DNA from: Dehalococcoidia bacterium
GTDB lineage: Bacteria; Chloroflexota; Dehalococcoidia; DSTF01; JACRBR01
Direction of reading: 5' to 3'
Assembly (NCBI GenBank): GCA_021731085.1
Contig: JAKFYB010000019.1
Coordinates: forward strand, 62,001-126,000
DNA length: 64,000 nucleotides
The translations under genes were made by a program, and so were the position numbers. Numbering within the stretch: the stretch's first letter is position 1; every line of letters begins with the position of its first letter. Of this stretch, positions 32,895-41,668 are shown piece after piece. The notes beneath the pieces were generated by a model. The model saw nothing but the letters and a program-made list of their open reading frames with translations, searched no databases and was not told the DNA's origin.

Positions 32895-33644
32895 ATGAAC
32901 AACGTACGCAAATGGTGGATTGCGGCAGCGGCCGCTGTCGCTGCCACCGCAGCGATCGGCGTGGGAGCCAGTGTTATGGCCCAGACGCCGGTGCCGGGAA
33001 CGGACACCAGCAAGAGCATGGTCGACCGCGTTTCCGAGAAGCTCGGCATCAGTTCGGACGAGCTGAGCACCGCGATCGAGTCGAGCGCATTCGACGCGAT
33101 CGACGAACGGGTCGCGGCCGGCGACCTCACGCAAGAAGAGGCCGACGCGCTCAAGGAGCGGATCGGCGAACTTCCCGACGATGCGCTCATCGGTCCGGGC
33201 GGCCGCGGGTTCGGACATGGTGGCCACGGCCTTGTGGTCCGCATCTTCATGACAGAGAACGTCGCGGAGTTCCTCGGCATCACCGACGAAGAGATTCGGA
33301 CGGAGCTGAGTGCGGAGGGCGCAACACTCGCGAGCGTCGCCGAAGCACACGGGAAGAGTCGCGACGAGCTGAAGGCGTTCCTCACGAGCGAGTTCAAGAC
33401 GAAGCTCGACGAACGCGTTGCGGCCGGCGATCTCACGCAGGCGGAAGCCGACGAGATGCTGGCCAAGCACACAGAGAGACTCGACGAGATGATCGACAGC
33501 GAGCGGCCGGAGCCCGGTGAGCGGCGATTCGGAGGCCCGATGGGCGCTGTGCCATTCGATGGCCCGACGGAGGGGATACAACTCTGGGAAGGCACGCAGG
33601 AAATCGAGCCGATCACGACAACCGCAGACGCGCGCACCACGTAA
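32895..33644 (+). CDS. exported helical repeat protein, likely two-component target
   Basis: 249 residues. A signal segment (about 8-30, ending VMAQTP) precedes two copies of a helical unit: SEKLGISSDELSTAIESS plus DERVAAGDLTQEEADALKERI, and EFLGITDEEIRTELSAEG plus DERVAAGDLTQAEADEML. A Gly/His-rich loop (GGRGFGHGGHG) lies between them. The pattern resembles DUF2680/YckD-like exported proteins. 11-bp repeats upstream tie it to the adjacent two-component system, so an envelope-stress role is plausible. The tail is proline/threonine rich. Confidence 0.75.
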   Translation: MNNVRKWWIAAAAAVAATAAIGVGASVMAQTPVPGTDTSKSMVDRVSEKLGISSDELSTAIESSAFDAIDERVAAGDLTQEEADALKERIGELPDDALIGPGGRGFGHGGHGLVVRIFMTENVAEFLGITDEEIRTELSAEGATLASVAEAHGKSRDELKAFLTSEFKTKLDERVAAGDLTQAEADEMLAKHTERLDEMIDSERPEPGERRFGGPMGAVPFDGPTEGIQLWEGTQEIEPITTTADARTT

Positions 33645-33676
33645 GATCGCTTGCGTACACAGATTCACATCACACG

Positions 33677-33705
33677 AACAGGGGCTGCATCTCGCGGCCC
33701 CTGTT
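33677..33705 (+). terminator. terminator after the exported helical protein
   Basis: Perfect 9-bp stem AACAGGGGC / GCCCCTGTT with an 11-base loop, 32 bases after the stop codon. The descending arm ends in TT and is followed by CTGCGTATAAAT. Confidence 0.6.
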
Positions 33706-33835
33706 CTGCGTATAAATATGGACACAGGTTCCGGCGACGTTGCTCGGGTGTTGTACTATGGCGCGTTCGTACAGGTTGCCCTGTTAGCGGCCACAAGCGG
33801 CGCGATGGCGCTTTCGCCGCGATGCGAGGGGAAGC

Positions 33836-36634
33836 GTGGAGCAGGGCACAAACACTTCGAGTACAACCGCACGGTTCTCCTGGCGCTCGCCTGTAGCCAT
33901 CACGATTGCGATCGCTGTCGCCGTCAATCTCATTCTGTTGGCAGGCTGGCTATGGAGCCGCGGGGGCCAGACGACGGACGTCCGGCTCGACGCGAACGGC
34001 ACGCAGTTCGACGTCTGGCTCGACGGCGACCATCTCGCGGCCGCCGCCTTCCCAGAGGCGCTGCCCGAAGGCCGTCTCGTCCTCCAAATCGACGCCACGG
34101 ACGCGATCCCCAGCCTGCCTGAACCACGCGGCGTCGACCATGTGCGCGTCACAAGCCTGCTGACCGGCGAGATCCTGTATGAGGAGGACTTCTCGGAACC
34201 GCTGAGCGTCGAAGAATGGACCACCGACCGCGGTGTATTCCATGTCGAAGACGGCCACCTCCAGATTGCGAACGGCCCCGGCGTCCTGACGCTGAGGGAG
34301 CCGATGTTTGCGGACGTGCGCGTGGACGTGCGCTTTCACAACGTCACGACGGCCTCGGTCGTCGTCCGCCAGTCGCCGCTCGTTGCCAGCAACGTCTCGT
34401 TCTACATGCGGCCGTTTCGTCACTACGATGGCCGCCTGGCCGTCGTCGATGAGGGCGTCGCCGGCACCGGCGTGCCGATTCGCATCGAGGTATCGCGCGT
34501 CGAAGTCATCAAGTCGATGGTCGCGATGCTGCTGTCATTCATTCCGTGGATCTACGGGATGATGATTGCCGGCTTCGCGCTTGTGTTTGCGCTGCAGTTC
34601 GTGCCATCTGTCGTCCACACCAACGCGGACAGCACCGCGCCGACATGGGCCGAACGGGCGAAGGTCTACGGACCCGTCGCCGCCGCTGCGATCATCGCGA
34701 TTGTCGCGTTCGGCGTGACGCTGTCCTTGATGGTCGACCAAAACGGTCGCATGCCGCACGTCCCGGACGAAGTGTCGTACCTGTTCCAGGCGAAGGTGCT
34801 CGCGTCCGGCCACTTCTCCGCACCGCCACCCCCCGTGCAAGGTTCGTTCGAGTTCTTCCAGCCACCCCTCATCATTCATGCCGACGGGGGCTGGATCAGC
34901 ATCTATCCGTTCGGGCACATCAGCGTGTTAGCCCTCGGTCAAGTCTTCGGCGCTCCGTGGCTGATGCCGCCACTGGTCGGTGGACTGACGGTTGGCGCGA
35001 CGTTTCTGACGGCGCGTGCACTCTGGAATGTGCGCGCCGCGCTCCTGGCTGCTTTATTGCTCGCGGCGTCGCCGTTTTTCCTCATGACAGCCAGCAACTT
35101 CATGTCGCACGGCACAGCAGCGTTCTTCATCACGATGTCCATCCTTTGCCTGGCGCTACGCGATCGCCGGCCGATTCTCTACCCCATTTTTTCAGGTGTC
35201 TTCTTCGGGTTGCTCTTCAATACACGCCCGCTCACAGCAGTTGCGCTGGTTCTGCCCTTTGGTGCGCTGCTGCTCGCTCTCGCGTTCGCCGGTCGCGCGA
35301 ACTGGCGGAATGAACTCAAGATGCTAGGCGCATGGGGTGGCGGCGCGGCGCTGATGTTGATCGCCTACGGCATCTACAACTGGGGAACCACGGGAAATCC
35401 GCTCACCAGCCAGTACGCGGCAAGCGGCGACCTGAGTGAGGTGATCGGATTCGGCGGCAAGCACAGCGTCGCGATCGGTATCCAGAACGAGCAGGTACAG
35501 CTCTCCATGCTCGTGATGGTTCTCCACAATTGGCCGCTCTGGATCGGACTCGGCCTCGTGGCGCTGCCGTTCATGCTCGGCACGCGCAAGCTGTGGGACT
35601 GGTTCTTCCTCGCCAGCGCCGTGATGGTGCTCGCGATCTATACGCTGTACGAAGCGCCCGGCATCATGCACGGCCCGCGCTACTGGTACGAGGCGGTCCC
35701 ATTCCTCATCCTATTGTCCGCTCGTGGCGCAGACCTACTCGCGACACGCCTGGCCGAGGCCGCCGCGTGGGCTCGGCGATCACTGTTTGGCGTCGAACGC
35801 ACCTCGACGTGGGCGGGGGTTGCCGTCGTATACACGTTCGTGATCGCGGTTGCATTGATGGGTAGCCGCGACTGGCTCGTTGGCGATGGCGGCGACTGGG
35901 TGATCGACAAGATGCCAACGCGCGCGAGCGAGCTACGCGGCTTCAACGGGGCCAACGACAGAAGCCTGAAGGTCGTGGAGGCGGCTGACCTCGAAAACGC
36001 GCTTGTTGTCGCCAACACGAGCACCGCATGGCAAGCGTACGGCACGCTGTTCTGGAAGAATTCACCGAGCCTTGATGGCAACATCGTCTTCGCGCGCGAC
36101 ATCCCGTTGGCGAATGCCGCACTCTTCGCCGCGTTTCCCGACCGACGCGTGTACTTCGCCGACTATTCCCTCGGCGTCCTTGTCCCCTACGGCGCAGTGC
36201 CCGGCAGCGTCCCGGTCCCTGACATCAACGATGCTCCGCGCGCCGATGCGATCCCGACGCCCACCATCGTGCCGACCGCGACGCCGGACGTGGTCGCCGG
36301 CGTTCGCCGCGATGAACAGCGCGTCGCCGACTTCGTCACGCTGAAAACCGTCGTAGACGAGTACTACGCACGCAACAACGCGTACCCTCCGGCGGCGAAC
36401 ATCCAGAGCCTTTGCGTCTACAGCTTCGACTCAGGCTGTCTGCTCCAGGAAGTGCTCAACCCTCTGCCGTCGGACCCGCTCAACGGCCGCCGCTACTTCT
36501 ATCACTCGGACGGTTCGACCTTCTACTATCTCGTCGCGTACTTCGAAGGCCCTCCGCCCCCCTCCGATTGCCCGGAGAATTTGCCCGAGGACATTGGCGA
36601 TAAGGACCAACTCTACTGCGTGGGCGGCCCTTGA
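33836..36634 (+). CDS. GT-C family glycosyltransferase-like membrane protein with C-terminal pilin-like domain
   Basis: 932 residues. TM1 (about 20-40) is followed by an extracytoplasmic beta-rich domain of about 170 residues. A multi-helix GT-C core follows, with PHVPDEVSYLFQAKVLASG near its first luminal loop, as in dolichyl/polyprenyl-phosphate mannosyltransferases. After the last helix come a soluble stretch and a proline/threonine linker. Residues about 824-932 (ADFVTLKTVVDEYYARNNAYPP, CVYSFDSGC, NPLPSDPLNGRRYFYHSDG) resemble the globular part of type IV/T2S pseudopilins. GTG start with GAGGGGAAGC upstream. It heads a glycan operon. Confidence 0.78.
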   Translation: MEQGTNTSSTTARFSWRSPVAITIAIAVAVNLILLAGWLWSRGGQTTDVRLDANGTQFDVWLDGDHLAAAAFPEALPEGRLVLQIDATDAIPSLPEPRGVDHVRVTSLLTGEILYEEDFSEPLSVEEWTTDRGVFHVEDGHLQIANGPGVLTLREPMFADVRVDVRFHNVTTASVVVRQSPLVASNVSFYMRPFRHYDGRLAVVDEGVAGTGVPIRIEVSRVEVIKSMVAMLLSFIPWIYGMMIAGFALVFALQFVPSVVHTNADSTAPTWAERAKVYGPVAAAAIIAIVAFGVTLSLMVDQNGRMPHVPDEVSYLFQAKVLASGHFSAPPPPVQGSFEFFQPPLIIHADGGWISIYPFGHISVLALGQVFGAPWLMPPLVGGLTVGATFLTARALWNVRAALLAALLLAASPFFLMTASNFMSHGTAAFFITMSILCLALRDRRPILYPIFSGVFFGLLFNTRPLTAVALVLPFGALLLALAFAGRANWRNELKMLGAWGGGAALMLIAYGIYNWGTTGNPLTSQYAASGDLSEVIGFGGKHSVAIGIQNEQVQLSMLVMVLHNWPLWIGLGLVALPFMLGTRKLWDWFFLASAVMVLAIYTLYEAPGIMHGPRYWYEAVPFLILLSARGADLLATRLAEAAAWARRSLFGVERTSTWAGVAVVYTFVIAVALMGSRDWLVGDGGDWVIDKMPTRASELRGFNGANDRSLKVVEAADLENALVVANTSTAWQAYGTLFWKNSPSLDGNIVFARDIPLANAALFAAFPDRRVYFADYSLGVLVPYGAVPGSVPVPDINDAPRADAIPTPTIVPTATPDVVAGVRRDEQRVADFVTLKTVVDEYYARNNAYPPAANIQSLCVYSFDSGCLLQEVLNPLPSDPLNGRRYFYHSDGSTFYYLVAYFEGPPPPSDCPENLPEDIGDKDQLYCVGGP

Positions 36635-36655
36635 CGACCGCATTTCGTCGTCATT

Positions 36656-36683
36656 TTGAAAACTTGACAACGTGTGCTATACC
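36656..36683 (+). promoter_or_regulatory. candidate promoter of the downstream glycan genes
   Basis: TTGAAA (36656-36661), 16-bp spacer, TATACC (36678-36683), placed between the GT-C gene and the first GT2 gene. A TTGACA lies inside the spacer but is too close to the -10 to act as its -35. Confidence 0.4.
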
Positions 36684-36759
36684 CAACGGCAACCCCTCAC
36701 CACCAGCGTCGTTTGAACCCTCGTAGCCTTCCCTTAGAGACGCGGAAACGCGAGGAACT

Positions 36760-37938
36760 GTGTCGTTCGCCCAACCGATTGTCCCCGAATCCAAGCCTGC
36801 CGCCATCACGGGCGCAGCGGTCGTTGCGCGACCGTTCGTATCCATTGTCATGCCGTGCCTCAACGAAGAGCAGACGGTTGAGATCTGCGTCACGAAGGCG
36901 CTCGGCTGGCTCGAACGTAGCGGGACAGCGGGCGAAGTAGTCGTCGTCGACAACGGGTCAAGCGACGGCTCGGTCGAACTGGCGACGGCCGCCGGTGCGC
37001 GGGTGATCCACGAGGCGACGCGCGGTTATGGCGCGGCGCTACGACGCGGCTTCGCGGAAGCCCGCGGAGAGTGGCTCGTCATGGGCGACTGCGACGACAC
37101 GTACGAGTTCAGCGATCTCACAGACCTCATGCGCCCGCTCGAGGAAGGCTACGACTTGTCCGTCGGCAATCGCTTCGCGGGCGGCATCGCGCCAGGCGCC
37201 ATGACATGGAGCCACCGCTACATCGGGACACCCGCGATCTCGTTCATGCTTCAGATGTTCACCGGTCTCAAGGTCGGCGACAGCCAGTGCGGGCTGCGCG
37301 CGTTCACACGCGACTGCCTCGATCGCCTCGACCTGAAGACCGTCGGCATGGAGCTGGCGTCGGAGATGATCCTGAAGGCGGCGCGCCGTGACATGAAGGT
37401 CGCCGACATCCCGGTGCCATACGGCGAGCGTCTCGGCGAGGCGAAGCTAAACACCGTGCGCGACGGCTGGCGACACCTGCGCTTCTTGCTGCTTGCCAGC
37501 CCAAACTACCTGTTCACCATCCCCGGCATCCTCCTGACCATCGCCGGCATCCTCACACTCGCCCTAGCTCTGCCAAGCGACACGATCGAGGTCGGCGATC
37601 TGACGTGGCAACCGATCTTCGCCGGCGGAATTTTCGTTGTCGTGGGCGTGAACGCGTTGCTGCTGGGGTTCGCGTCGCGTTTGTATACCACCGCGCGCGG
37701 CATCACGAACGAAGACCGCACGCTGCGCTTCTACAACAGGTACCTCGGCTTTGAAACCCTGCTGCTCATCGGTATTCTGACCGCGCTCACAGGCGTCCTG
37801 CTCGATGTTGTGATCGCGTTCTATCAGCCGGAGAGCCTGTCGACGATCGGCCTAATGGCCATCGCACAGACGCTGATCATCGCAGGCGCAAACATTGCGC
37901 TTGTCGGCGCGCTCGCCAGCATGCTCGAAGGTGAGTAA
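36760..37938 (+). CDS. GT2 glycosyltransferase, polyprenyl-phosphate type
   Basis: 392 residues. VSIVMPCLNEEQTVEICV and VVVDNGSSDGSVELA give the nucleotide-sugar fold, and MGDCDDTYEFSDL supplies the metal-binding Asp residues. GLKVGDSQCGLRAFTRDC and KTVGMELASEMILKAAR follow as in dolichol-phosphate mannosyl/glucosyltransferases. Four C-terminal transmembrane helices (about 255-385) anchor it. It would load a sugar onto polyprenyl phosphate for the upstream GT-C enzyme to use. GTG start, GAGGAA upstream. The next gene starts 4 bases after its stop. Confidence 0.9.
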   Translation: MSFAQPIVPESKPAAITGAAVVARPFVSIVMPCLNEEQTVEICVTKALGWLERSGTAGEVVVVDNGSSDGSVELATAAGARVIHEATRGYGAALRRGFAEARGEWLVMGDCDDTYEFSDLTDLMRPLEEGYDLSVGNRFAGGIAPGAMTWSHRYIGTPAISFMLQMFTGLKVGDSQCGLRAFTRDCLDRLDLKTVGMELASEMILKAARRDMKVADIPVPYGERLGEAKLNTVRDGWRHLRFLLLASPNYLFTIPGILLTIAGILTLALALPSDTIEVGDLTWQPIFAGGIFVVVGVNALLLGFASRLYTTARGITNEDRTLRFYNRYLGFETLLLIGILTALTGVLLDVVIAFYQPESLSTIGLMAIAQTLIIAGANIALVGALASMLEGE

Positions 37939-37942
37939 CTAG

Positions 37943-39154
37943 ATGCGCGTCCGCGCTGTTTTAGTCGGCGCCAGCGCCATCTTGCTTGCCTGGCCACTGG
38001 CTCTCTATCCGGCCGTTCTGTGGATTCTCGGACGCTCACGCCAATCCGCGACGTCGCCGGCGAACGCACTCCCGCTCCCGTCGATGACCGTGATCGTGCC
38101 AACGTACAACGAGATTTCGAACATAGTCCCTCGGCTCGCGAATATTGAGGCGTGCGATTATCCTGCCGGCCTCCTGTCGGTGATCGTCGTCGACTCCGCC
38201 TCCGCAGACGGAACAGCCGATGCGGCCGACCGTTTCGCGGCTGAACGCACCGACCAGCGCATCACGGTGCTTCGTGAAGCGACGCGCGCTGGGAAAGCCG
38301 CTGCGACGAACTACGCGCTCACGCATTGCTCGACGGACCTCGTACTCGTGACTGACGCACCAACGCGCTTCGATCCTGCGGCGCTGGAGCACATCGCGCG
38401 CTGCTTCGCCGATCCTGCCGTGGGCGCTGCAACGGGTCAGTTCAAGATTTTTGAGGAGCGCACGGCGACACAACGCGAAGAAGGGCTGTTCTGGCGCATT
38501 CGCAACATGCTGCGGCGACTCGAGGCGGATGTCGACAGCACGCCGTTCCTATCTGGCGAGTTCTGCTGCTTTCGGCGCGAACTCATCGACGCCATCGACC
38601 GCGACTCCATCGCCGACGACATGAACGCTGCGCTCCAGGTTCGGCGGAAGGGATTCCGTGCGATTGTCGATACCCGCGCGCGCTTCACGGAGCCGCGCTC
38701 AGCCGAGGTGGACGATCTTCTCGTGCGAAAGGTGTCGCGCGCGGCCGGCGGTGTGCAGGAACTGCTGCGGCACCGCGACATGATCTTCCGTCGACGGTAC
38801 GGCACCTTCGGCATGCTCATTCTGCCATCCGACCTGCTCTACTACGTACCGTTGCGCATACCTGCGTTGGCCGTTCTCGCCACAGCGCTTGCTCCGCGCG
38901 TTCGGCGCCATGCGGTACCGCTGGGAGTCATGACGGTAGCCGCACTGGCGGTGCCATCGGTGCGGCAACGCGTCGGCGATGCTGCATACGTCGCCCTACT
39001 GAACGAGTGGCTGTTCGTGCGGGCATGGCACACTGTCATCTCGAAGCAGACAGAAGTGCTCTGGACGCAAGAGCAGCGAACCACTATCCCGCAGGCCGGT
39101 TGGATCGCGGACAGCGCCACGGCACCAGCGAGCAACGTACGAGCGAGGCGCTAG
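37943..39154 (+). CDS. GT2 glycosyltransferase, membrane processive-like
   Basis: 403 residues. An N-terminal TM is at about 5-27. SMTVIVPTYNEISNIVPRLANIE, IVVDSASADGTADAAD and REATRAGKAAATNYAL form the A-type fold. VTDAPTRFDPAAL is the D-x-x-x-x-D variant of the metal site. FLSGEFCCFRREL and a basic acceptor region follow, then C-terminal hydrophobic helices. The pattern is that of cellulose-synthase-like or hyaluronan-type enzymes without PilZ. It is 4 bases downstream of the previous gene, and its stop overlaps the following GTG by one base. Confidence 0.87.
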   Translation: MRVRAVLVGASAILLAWPLALYPAVLWILGRSRQSATSPANALPLPSMTVIVPTYNEISNIVPRLANIEACDYPAGLLSVIVVDSASADGTADAADRFAAERTDQRITVLREATRAGKAAATNYALTHCSTDLVLVTDAPTRFDPAALEHIARCFADPAVGAATGQFKIFEERTATQREEGLFWRIRNMLRRLEADVDSTPFLSGEFCCFRRELIDAIDRDSIADDMNAALQVRRKGFRAIVDTRARFTEPRSAEVDDLLVRKVSRAAGGVQELLRHRDMIFRRRYGTFGMLILPSDLLYYVPLRIPALAVLATALAPRVRRHAVPLGVMTVAALAVPSVRQRVGDAAYVALLNEWLFVRAWHTVISKQTEVLWTQEQRTTIPQAGWIADSATAPASNVRARR

Positions 39155-39852
39155 TGGCAGTCGACTACGAAGAGCTGTGGGGCGAGACGTGGGGGGAGAT
39201 GCAGGATCTCGGGCCTGTGCATCGTCACTCCGCGCGCCTCATCGTCGAGACGATTCGCGGCCTGGGCGTGCGCTCGATCGTCGATGTTGGTTGCGGGAAC
39301 GGCGCGAATCTGGAGGCGATCCACAAGGAGTTGAGCATCGCCGACATCACTGGCGTGGACGTTTCAGAGCAAGCCCTGGAGATGGCGCGCAAGCGAGTGC
39401 CCGGCACATTTCGAACACTCGATCTGGAGAAGGAGACACTCGACCGCACATTCGACCTCGTGCTCACGTCGCAGGTCATCGAGCACCTGCATGACGACGA
39501 CGGCTTCCTCAGCAAGCTGCGGGCGATGTCGGAACGCTACGTTTTCGTCGCGACGATGCAAGGCCGTATGCGTAAGTCCGAGGTCCATATCGGCCACCTG
39601 CGCAACTACACGCGCGCCGGACTCGAGCAACAGATGCGCGATGCAGGCTTCTCGATCGAGAAGGTCATCGAGTGGGGATTCCCCTTCTATTCGCCTGTCT
39701 ATCGTTCCCTGATTGAGTACATCGGCGGCCAAACAGCCAACATTGGCTACAGCAGCCGTGACCGCGCGATCGCGAACGCCCTCTACCACCTCTACAAGCT
39801 CAACATGTCCACCAAGGGCGACGTACTCATGATTCTCGGCAAAGCTGTATGA
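39154..39852 (+). CDS. class I SAM-dependent methyltransferase
   Basis: 232 residues. SIVDVGCGNGANLEAI is the SAM-binding motif I, TGVDVSEQALEMARKR the acidic loop, and FDLVLTSQVIEHLHDDDGF the motif IV region. It is of the general Methyltransf_11/23 type, often acting on sugar or lipid hydroxyls. GTG at 39154 overlaps the stop of the GT2 gene (TAGTG) and fits the domain start; the longer in-frame reading would lie inside the GT2 gene. Likely a glycan-modifying enzyme by context. Confidence 0.85.
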   Translation: MAVDYEELWGETWGEMQDLGPVHRHSARLIVETIRGLGVRSIVDVGCGNGANLEAIHKELSIADITGVDVSEQALEMARKRVPGTFRTLDLEKETLDRTFDLVLTSQVIEHLHDDDGFLSKLRAMSERYVFVATMQGRMRKSEVHIGHLRNYTRAGLEQQMRDAGFSIEKVIEWGFPFYSPVYRSLIEYIGGQTANIGYSSRDRAIANALYHLYKLNMSTKGDVLMILGKAV

Positions 39853-40679
39853 AGAACGAGGCGCGTTCCGCTACTCCTTTGTACGACGCGGAGACGGCGG
39901 AGCACTTTCTGCGCGTATACCTGCGTGAAGCGCCGCTCGCAACGTCGCTCTGGCGCGCAATCGAGGCTGCGAGCATGACGGGCGTGACGATGGAACACCC
40001 CGTGCTGGACATTGGCTGTGCGTTTGGAGAGTTTGCGCGCGTCTTCTTCAGCGGCAAGCAACCACCGGATGTCGGCGTGGACATCGACCGGAGCGAACTG
40101 CTCCGGTGCACCGCCGATCCGGTGTACAAGGCCGTCGTGCAGTGCGACGCGCGCGTGCTGCCCTTCCCCGATGCTTCATTCGAGACGGTCATGTCCGTGA
40201 GCACGCTCGAACACATCCCTGACGCAGAGATCACGATCGCTGATGCAGCTCGCGTCCTGCGCCCCGGAGGCGTCCTCGCTTTCACCGTGCCGATTGAGTC
40301 CTTCAACACGAATCTCATCGGCCACAACGTGCTGCGGCGCGCGAACCGTACTGCCGCTGACCGCTATGCCACGACGCTGCATCGCCAGCTCACCCACGTG
40401 AATATCTGGCCGCAGGACCGCTGGATCGAGGCAACAACATCTGCCGGATTAGCGATCGAGACCGCCCGCGCGATCGTCTCGCCCAGTGCAACACGCGCAT
40501 TCGAGGCGCTGCTCCCCGCCGCGTTCGCGAACCGCATCTGGCGGCAAGCGACCGGCAACCGGCCGCCGCACCCGGAAGCTTTTGTCAATGCCGCTATTCG
40601 ACTGATGCGACCGCTGGCCATGCAGCAATCAGAAGGCGGCAGCAACCTGTTCATCGTGGCCCGCAAGCCTGCATCATGA
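39849..40679 (+). CDS. class I SAM-dependent methyltransferase
   Basis: 276 residues. VLDIGCAFGEFARVF (motif I), GVDIDRSELLRC (motif II) and FETVMSVSTLEHIPDAEITIADAARVLRPGGVLAFTVPIES (Methyltransf_11 signature) are clear. A C-terminal extension of about 90 residues follows the core domain. ATG overlaps the preceding stop by four bases and its own stop overlaps the flippase-like start, so translation is coupled along the operon. The substrate is unknown; a lipid-linked sugar is likely from context. Confidence 0.86.
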   Translation: MKNEARSATPLYDAETAEHFLRVYLREAPLATSLWRAIEAASMTGVTMEHPVLDIGCAFGEFARVFFSGKQPPDVGVDIDRSELLRCTADPVYKAVVQCDARVLPFPDASFETVMSVSTLEHIPDAEITIADAARVLRPGGVLAFTVPIESFNTNLIGHNVLRRANRTAADRYATTLHRQLTHVNIWPQDRWIEATTSAGLAIETARAIVSPSATRAFEALLPAAFANRIWRQATGNRPPHPEAFVNAAIRLMRPLAMQQSEGGSNLFIVARKPAS

Positions 40680-41668
40680 ACCGCAGCGCGATAGTTCGCA
40701 TCGCCAAGATCGCCACCGTGCTCGCGATCTTCGCGTTCCTCGCATGGCGCCTCGACATCGACAGCCTGCTTGACGCCATCGCCGAGATCGATACGGCGAC
40801 GGTGGTCGCCGTCGTCGCGCTGAACCTTGTGACGGCATTCTTGTTCGGCCTACGGTCGCAGGTAGCGTTACGTCGGCTCGGTCACGATTTGCCGTTTGAC
40901 CTCGTGCTCGCGGCGGCCGTCGTGGGCAACGTGGCCGGCGCACTGACGCCAGCATCGAGTGGCGAACTGCTGCGCGCCGTCGCGCTCAAGTCGCATGCCA
41001 ACGTGTCGTACAAGGACGGCGCCGCGCTCGTCGTGTTCGAACGCGGCCTCTCGCTGTACATGCTCATTCTCGGCACGCTCGTCGGCATCGCGCTGTACGC
41101 AGCACCACCGCCTCTTGCGATCGCTGCCGTGCTTGGCGGCGTTGTGGCGCTCGTCTTGCCATGCGTGTGCGCGCGATTTCTCAGTGCGCTCCCCGCCCCA
41201 GCGCCCGAAGGCAGTGGCAGGTGGTATCGCCTATACGTTTACATCACAGACATCGCCATACAACTTCAACGCCTGTTCGGACACGCGTCGACGATGCTCG
41301 TCTGGACGGCAATCACAGCCATCGGCTTCGCGGTTGTTACGTTCCAGTTCTGGCTGCTTGCGCACGCCCTCGAGGACACGATTACGCCGCTCGAAGCGTG
41401 GATCAGCTTCGGCGGCTCGCAACTGGCGGCGTTGGTGTCGCTGATTCCGCTCGGATTGGGCGCATCGGACGCGTCACTGGCCGCAATCCTCGATCGTTTC
41501 GGCATGACGCTCGAACATGGCGCTGCGGTCGCCGTCCTTGTGCGAGCGACGGCCACGTTGCCGTTGATCATTCTCGCTGCCGGTTCGTGGCTGTATCTCG
41601 CGCGGAAGACGCCGATTGCGCAGGTACATGAAGAAGCGGCACACGCCGCTGCAGCGCACGAAGCCTAG
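40676..41668 (+). CDS. lysylphosphatidylglycerol synthase TM region / UPF0104-like flippase
   Basis: 330 residues with about eight transmembrane helices. AAAVVGNVAGALTPASSGELLRAVAL and ISFGGSQLAALVSLIPLGLGASDASLAAIL are the two conserved loops of this family. Members include the flippase half of MprF and archaeal AglD-region proteins, which move lipid-linked substrates. It ends the glycan operon and has an Ala/His/Glu-rich tail. It would move the polyprenyl-sugar made by the GT2 enzyme across the membrane. Its TAG stop shares CTAG with the convergent recQ stop. Confidence 0.85.
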   Translation: MNRSAIVRIAKIATVLAIFAFLAWRLDIDSLLDAIAEIDTATVVAVVALNLVTAFLFGLRSQVALRRLGHDLPFDLVLAAAVVGNVAGALTPASSGELLRAVALKSHANVSYKDGAALVVFERGLSLYMLILGTLVGIALYAAPPPLAIAAVLGGVVALVLPCVCARFLSALPAPAPEGSGRWYRLYVYITDIAIQLQRLFGHASTMLVWTAITAIGFAVVTFQFWLLAHALEDTITPLEAWISFGGSQLAALVSLIPLGLGASDASLAAILDRFGMTLEHGAAVAVLVRATATLPLIILAAGSWLYLARKTPIAQVHEEAAHAAAAHEA

